The notes beneath the pieces are model-generated. The model was given only the letters and a program-made list of their open reading frames with translations, ran no database searches and was not told the DNA's origin. A DNA stretch of 64,000 bases from Sphaerolaimus hirsutus. Its lineage: Eukaryota > Nematoda > Chromadorea > Monhysterida > Sphaerolaimidae. The translations under genes and the position numbers were made by a program. Below are positions 59,537 to 64,000 of this stretch, piece after piece. Numbering within the stretch: the first letter of the stretch is position 1; every line of letters begins with the position of its first letter. The stretch is taken from contig OZ038451.1 in NCBI GenBank assembly GCA_964036195.1, forward strand, positions 18,066,747-18,130,746. Reading direction: 5' to 3'.

Positions 59537-62005
59537 TTACTCAAAATTCATTTTCTTCTCATCTTGTTTTGACTCATCGTTCTTTTCAATGACATCATAT
59601 GCCGGTGGTTTTTCATCGTAGTTGAACGCCTGCATTTCCGGATTCACGACCATTTTAGGGCCAGCCGGGTTTGCCACGTAGACTTGGCCTGCACAATGAG
59701 AAAATGTGAGGTGTGGGTCACGGTGGGATACGGTACGTTCACCATAACCGGTAAACGGCGCGGTACGGTAAGTTTTGAAGGCGGCGGTAATCGGTAAAGT
59801 ACAGTAGATTTTAAAAATGGCGGTAAGTGGTACGGCAAATTTCCAAAGGTGCCGGGACCGAGATGGTACGAATGAAAAAGTGCAAAAACCGCCATCATTC
59901 AGGGTATTAAATAAAGCTTGAATGAAGGCTTCAAATTCGCCACCACACACACATAGCTTGACATAGCGATGCATTAAAAAACGCACGCTTATCAATTAAA
60001 AAAATCAAATACCCATATCAAAAGTAAAATCAGCACAAAAACACACCTGGAGTGACACTATGCGCCTGCAGCGCGCGTCCCTCATTGCCATTGTAAACAG
60101 GGATGCGGACCACCTGAGCGCCGGCTTTGCAGGCGTCGTTGACGTACTTGTAGGCGGCCAGGATGATGGAGAAGAACCAGGCGTGCATACACAGCATCAG
60201 CCACAGCGACAGCAGGGCCACCGCCTCTGCGGAAACGATAGTTAATGAGTTTATGGTTTATTAATAGGTAGGGTTCAAACGATATCGACTATTTCTTAAT
60301 ATCGAACATTGAATATCGAAAATTTTGAAAAAAAATATCGACCGTCGATATCGAAAAGTGATATTGTTTGACTGCTCAGTTTAAGCGAACTCTACCACAT
60401 CATCCCATTACTTTGACGATAAAAAGAATAATTTAGTACATAATTCATCATACGACTTTTGAGTGATTTTGTGCAATTCAAAAATTTTGTACCCCATTAA
60501 AGTGAAGAGGCTAAGTCGATAAAACTACGAGTAGGGATGGTGAGTTTTTTTCACGGTTGCAAAAACGCAAGGATCGAAACGCTCCACGTAGATAATTATC
60601 TGATCAAACAAATGTGCTAACAGCGAGTCCGGTCATTTGTCAGAATAGTGAGCTATCCCGACCACATATCTCGACCCTTTACGCAATGTACCTTGATGTC
60701 AAAAAACACTCCAAAAACCTACCCACAACGGCAACCATGCTAGAAATAGCCTGCTTATCGATTTTCTCGCCCTGCATGTGAGCCTTGTGCTCAACTTCGT
60801 GCCTGATGTATTGGTCGAACCACTGCTGTCCGTCCAGCACGAAGAACCACACGGCGAACATGACCACGCCGAACATGACGAAAAATAGCTCGATGCCCTG
60901 CGGAGTTGGGATTTTTGTTTATTTAGAAAGTTACCTGCACCTAGTTGCTGGAAAAAATCTATTTCTAAGGTTTAAAAAATAGAATTTTTTGAAAATTAAT
61001 AGAAACCTGACAGATTTAATAGTCAAGATATTCAATTTTTGTAGTCAAGAGATTAAAGAATTTTAGTCAAGATTAAGCATATTTTTCTTCAAAATCATCC
61101 CTGGGGATATAGATAAGGGATGGAAAAAGCGCTTTTTTCGAACGGCCCGAAATTTTTCAAAAAGGCGCTTTAAAAAATGTCCAATTCGTTCGTTCGTCCA
61201 AAAAAAACGTTCATAATTTCCTGATGTCACACTCAAAACACGCTTGAAGTTCGTTGTAAAAGCCGTTTTTCCATCCCTAATCTAGATCCTCGCGAGCCCG
61301 ATATCTGTCAACTATTCTTTCCGTAACCCCCGCCCCCCCCCAACTCACGTGATAAATCAAACAGCCCAAGAGCCATCTCGGGCGCCATTTTTTCACTCCA
61401 TAATACCCCAAAAGTGCGAAACAGACGGCGATGGATTGGCTGAAAATGTTGAAAAATGGCCCGCTGCCATAAATTTGTCCCGACAGCGATTGCACAATGA
61501 TCAGGACAAGGCCAATCGATGCGAGGATTGTTTCGGCGATGCACAAGATTTTCGCACCATCCTGCGTTTAGAGGAGACAAGTATAAATAGAAGAAATTGT
61601 GTTTTATGTGTTGCCTATACGTTTTGATTAGTGTATCGTGTTCAAGCGGGACGACGCCCCCCCCCCCCGGCCCAGGGTCAGGAAAAATGCCGGCCGAAAT
61701 TTTGAAACCTCTGCCGGTCTCTCTACCGACGCTAAAAAATACTTTTGGCTCCGGTCCCAGAATAGATGATGTTTGAAACCCACAATGAATACATTTTTAG
61801 AAACAATCTTCGAGTGGAGTCAAAAACGTATTTTCAGATAAATTTTCGCGTAAAACGTCAAATTTAGCGCTGAGTCAAGAGTGCAGAATCCATAAAACAG
61901 CGTCAAACATACACAATTACTTTGAAAAAAACTCACAGCTACATGACATCCATTGCAGCAACACCGATACGCCGGTTTATGATGATCGAAAAAGACGCTG
62001 CCCAT
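59537..62005 (-). CDS. LAPTM4-like lysosomal four-transmembrane protein, five exons, 262 aa
   Basis: Exons (minus): 62005-61937, 61561-61349, 60897-60723, 60226-60047, 59688-59537. Donors are AGCT|GTGAGT, TCAC|GTGAGT, GTGG|GTAGGT and CCAG|GTGTGT; all acceptors end CAG. Phases 0, 0, 1, 1 agree. The N-terminus has the Cys cluster YRCCCNGCHVADGAKILCIA, matching the CCxCHVRTG start of LAPTM4 proteins. Four hydrophobic helices follow: TILASIGLVLIIVQSL, IAVCFALLGYYGV, FVMFGVVMFAVWFFV and LLSLWLMLCMHAWFFSIILA. A cytosolic tail carries a PPAY motif (DEKPPAYDVIE), the PY signal that recruits NEDD4-type ubiquitin ligases to LAPTM proteins. It probably acts in late endosome or lysosome membranes. The family call rests on layout and motifs, not on an alignment. 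Confidence 0.8.
61125..61283. mobile_element. Short hAT-like MITE, AGGGATGGAAAAA ends
   Basis: AGGGATGGAAAAAGCG faces CGTTTTTCCATCCCT. Flanks ATATAGAT and ATCTAGAT agree at 7 of 8 bases. It lies in an intron of the LAPTM-like gene. Confidence 0.55.
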
Positions 62006-62941
62006 TTTCGATGAACTTTCGCCTAAAATTCTTCGCGGAATGTAAATTTTTCTAGTGGATAGAAGTGTGTCGATTTGACCGTGGCTGCGGAAAGTGTGTA
62101 AAAGTTAACTTTGGATTTCGGAGGTATCAACACGGAAAAAAACCCAGAAAAAGATGATTTATGTGAGTCATGTGAAAGTTCGTTGTTTATTTTTAGAAAT
62201 TTTTGGCATTTGTCCAGGAGAGTTACGGTATTTTGTTGATGACGTCACAGAGAGCGGCATAAAGAAAAAAACGATAAGATGAATACTTCACGTAAACGTA
62301 TTATAAGTACAACGCACATTTGACCACACACTGTAGCTGAAAATACTCGTCGAAATTCTACGCGGATACAAGTTTGTTTTTCTCCAGATTTACTGACGTC
62401 ACAAAAGATGGATGGAACAGACAAAAAAGCAAATCCAATGAAAAATAACAAAGTTTAGGATAGTGGGCAATTTGTTTATTTGTCAAAAGTAAACAAAGTT
62501 TCCCATCTGGGTTTTAGGAACGCAAAGTCATAAAGCAGAATTTTGACCTTCTAATTGCATTTACCAATATTCATACACGATAAGAAGGCCGTCCGAAAGT
62601 TGAACGTTCCAAAAGTCAAATGAAAATGTGAGACAATATTATAGAAAGTTCAGCTGTTAGGTATAAAAGCGAAATTAGTATGAAGTGGACATTCAATAAA
62701 TGAGGCTGTTGCTTTTCTGAGACGTTTCCCACAGCAAAATTCACAGAACGTCATAAACTGCCATATGTGCATTGTTTTACCCATCTCCATATGTCTGTCT
62801 CTAAAATATTTACTCTCTACACATGTGTCTTGTTTACTCATATTAAGTACCTAGTGGTGGTAAAGCACTATTCGCGCCTAGTGCCAATTATACTGTGGCA
62901 TACACTGAGCCAAAACCATTTTTTATGAAGGGTACCTCAAC
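62006..62941. other. Upstream region of the LAPTM-like gene; no gene seen
   Basis: AT-rich sequence expected to hold the minus-strand promoter. Diverged direct copies of a 30-50 base segment (ACGTAAACG, CTGAAAATACTCGTCGAAAT) occur around 61840 and 62340. No coding support. Confidence 0.25.
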
Positions 62942-63714
62942 CAATGATGGCTGAGTTCTCAAAATAAAAACACTTTCTGTATTTTGAGTTTTTCAAAAAT
63001 GAATATCTGTGTTTTAAGTTTTTTTCACAAAAAAAACTTGAGTTTCTGTGTTTTTTTTCTGTGTTTTTTTTTAAAAACTTGAGTTTTTTGGTAAAAACTC
63101 AAGTTAAAAAAAAAAAAAACTCAAGTTTTTTTAGTAAAAACTCAAGTTTTTTTTGGTAAAAACTCGAATTGTTTTACAAAAAGTTGCATTTTACAGCATT
63201 TTACTGTTGAAACAGTGGTTTTCGTATAAAATTTTGGTTTTGCATACGTTTTGTCATGTATGGGAAAATTTTCATTAGTTCACTGGAGGTAGTTCCAAAT
63301 GGGTGACCAATACCTTTGACAGCTTGGGAGGTGAGAAGCCATCAGCTCAATTGTGTGAGCTAGCAGACCCTGGTGGACACTCCTCAACACTTTGATCACA
63401 GTCCATAATATTGTCGAAACCACCAGGAGCTGTGGACACCGTTATTTTTTTGGATACTTATTTCATCGTTAAACTTGGATACTATGCACATATTTACACA
63501 CTATACATAAATACATGCATACCTAATGTATGCACATACACACATTGTTCAGTTCAAATCTTGTGCCTTCAATTGCTTGAATAAAAACTCAAAAAACATT
63601 TCTGTATTTTCAATGGGATTCACGTATGATGATCATTTTCATTCGCAGTCCCTGAATATAATCGGTTAACTCACTGAGTTTCCGTATTTAATATGTGTGT
63701 TTTTCCCATCGTTG
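62942..63714. mobile_element. hAT-like MITE, CAACGATGG family (copy 2)
   Basis: CAATGATGGCTGAG and TTTCCCATCGTTG ends, exact duplication ACCTCAAC (62934-62941, 63715-63722). The core GGAGGTAGTTCCAAATGGGT is shared with 29387-30194. Confidence 0.92.
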
Positions 63715-64000
63715 ACCTCAACAACACTACGTCATTTGTGTGCTTCTATCTTTTCCAGTAACCTTTCTAATTCATACCTGGTTGTGACCAAGTGACGAGA
63801 AAAGTGGTAAGTTATTTTTAAAAAAACTTTGTTACTCACTAGTTTTTTGTCACTTCAGTTACTTCTTGCAAATAAAATTACAGTTAAAATACCCCACCCC
63901 TTTTCTTCCCCACCTATGCATGAGACACCATTGGTGTTTTGCTTTTGTGATGCCATTTTTTTTTTTTTTTCAATCACTACATCATAAATAAATAATAAAT

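Noticed and set aside
59644..59995. Frames through the CGGTA-rich stretch at 59710-59900
   Set aside because: This is an imperfect inverted CGGTAC repeat within intron 4 of the LAPTM-like gene.

Overview
The window is nuclear DNA of an animal. The evidence is spliced genes with GT-AG introns, a replication-dependent histone H2A with a metazoan 3' stem-loop, a ceramide synthase, a lysosomal LAPTM-type four-helix protein and a C2H2 zinc-finger gene. The H2A sequence ([15 protein letters not shown]) leans towards an ecdysozoan-like invertebrate, but the species cannot be fixed from sequence alone. The DNA is AT-rich and gene-poor. It is densely packed with short non-autonomous DNA transposons, many with visible terminal inverted repeats (TIRs) and target-site duplications (TSDs).

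Layout. At 1.2-3.1 kb are two minus-strand coding fragments: a helix-turn-helix/Lys-rich protein and a terminal exon. At 6.7-9.9 kb is an intact nine-exon ceramide synthase (minus). At 11.0-12.75 kb is a three-exon secreted Cys-rich protein of unknown family (plus). From 12.8 to 30 kb there is almost only transposon sequence, with nests up to three deep. At 30.8-34.2 kb is a coiled-coil plus zinc-knuckle gene (plus), interrupted by a 1.5-kb foldback element. At 34.7-39.4 kb are more nested elements and a broken histone H4. At 39.5-53.0 kb is a zinc-finger gene (minus) of at least 14 exons, all separated by phase-0 introns. At 55.4-56.1 kb is histone H2A (plus). At 59.5-62.0 kb is the LAPTM-like gene (minus). 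Exon joins were worked out by hand from reading frame, splice-site dinucleotides and intron phase; no transcript data were available.

The most striking observation is in the histones. The H2A gene, of a class that normally lacks introns, has one intron at 55556-55817, and that intron is exactly a MITE: GT lies 4 bases outside one TIR and AG ends 7 bases outside the other. Removing it restores a perfect H2A reading frame. A MITE of the same family sits inside the H4 pseudogene at 37315-37480, again with AG at its downstream edge. Other copies of the family in the window carry GGTGCCAGTCCC / GGGACTGCCCCCAG ends, so the transposon appears to bring its own splice sites. This is the behaviour described for introners.

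At least six hAT-like TIR groups (TAGGGTGTC, TAGGGTTGG, TAGTGATGGA, CAACGATGG, CAGAGTTGT, CAGGGCCGTATCC/CAGGGGTCTC) are each supported by exact 8-bp TSDs. A TA-flanked element with C/G runs (TACCGTATTACCTCGAA) occurs at least a dozen times.
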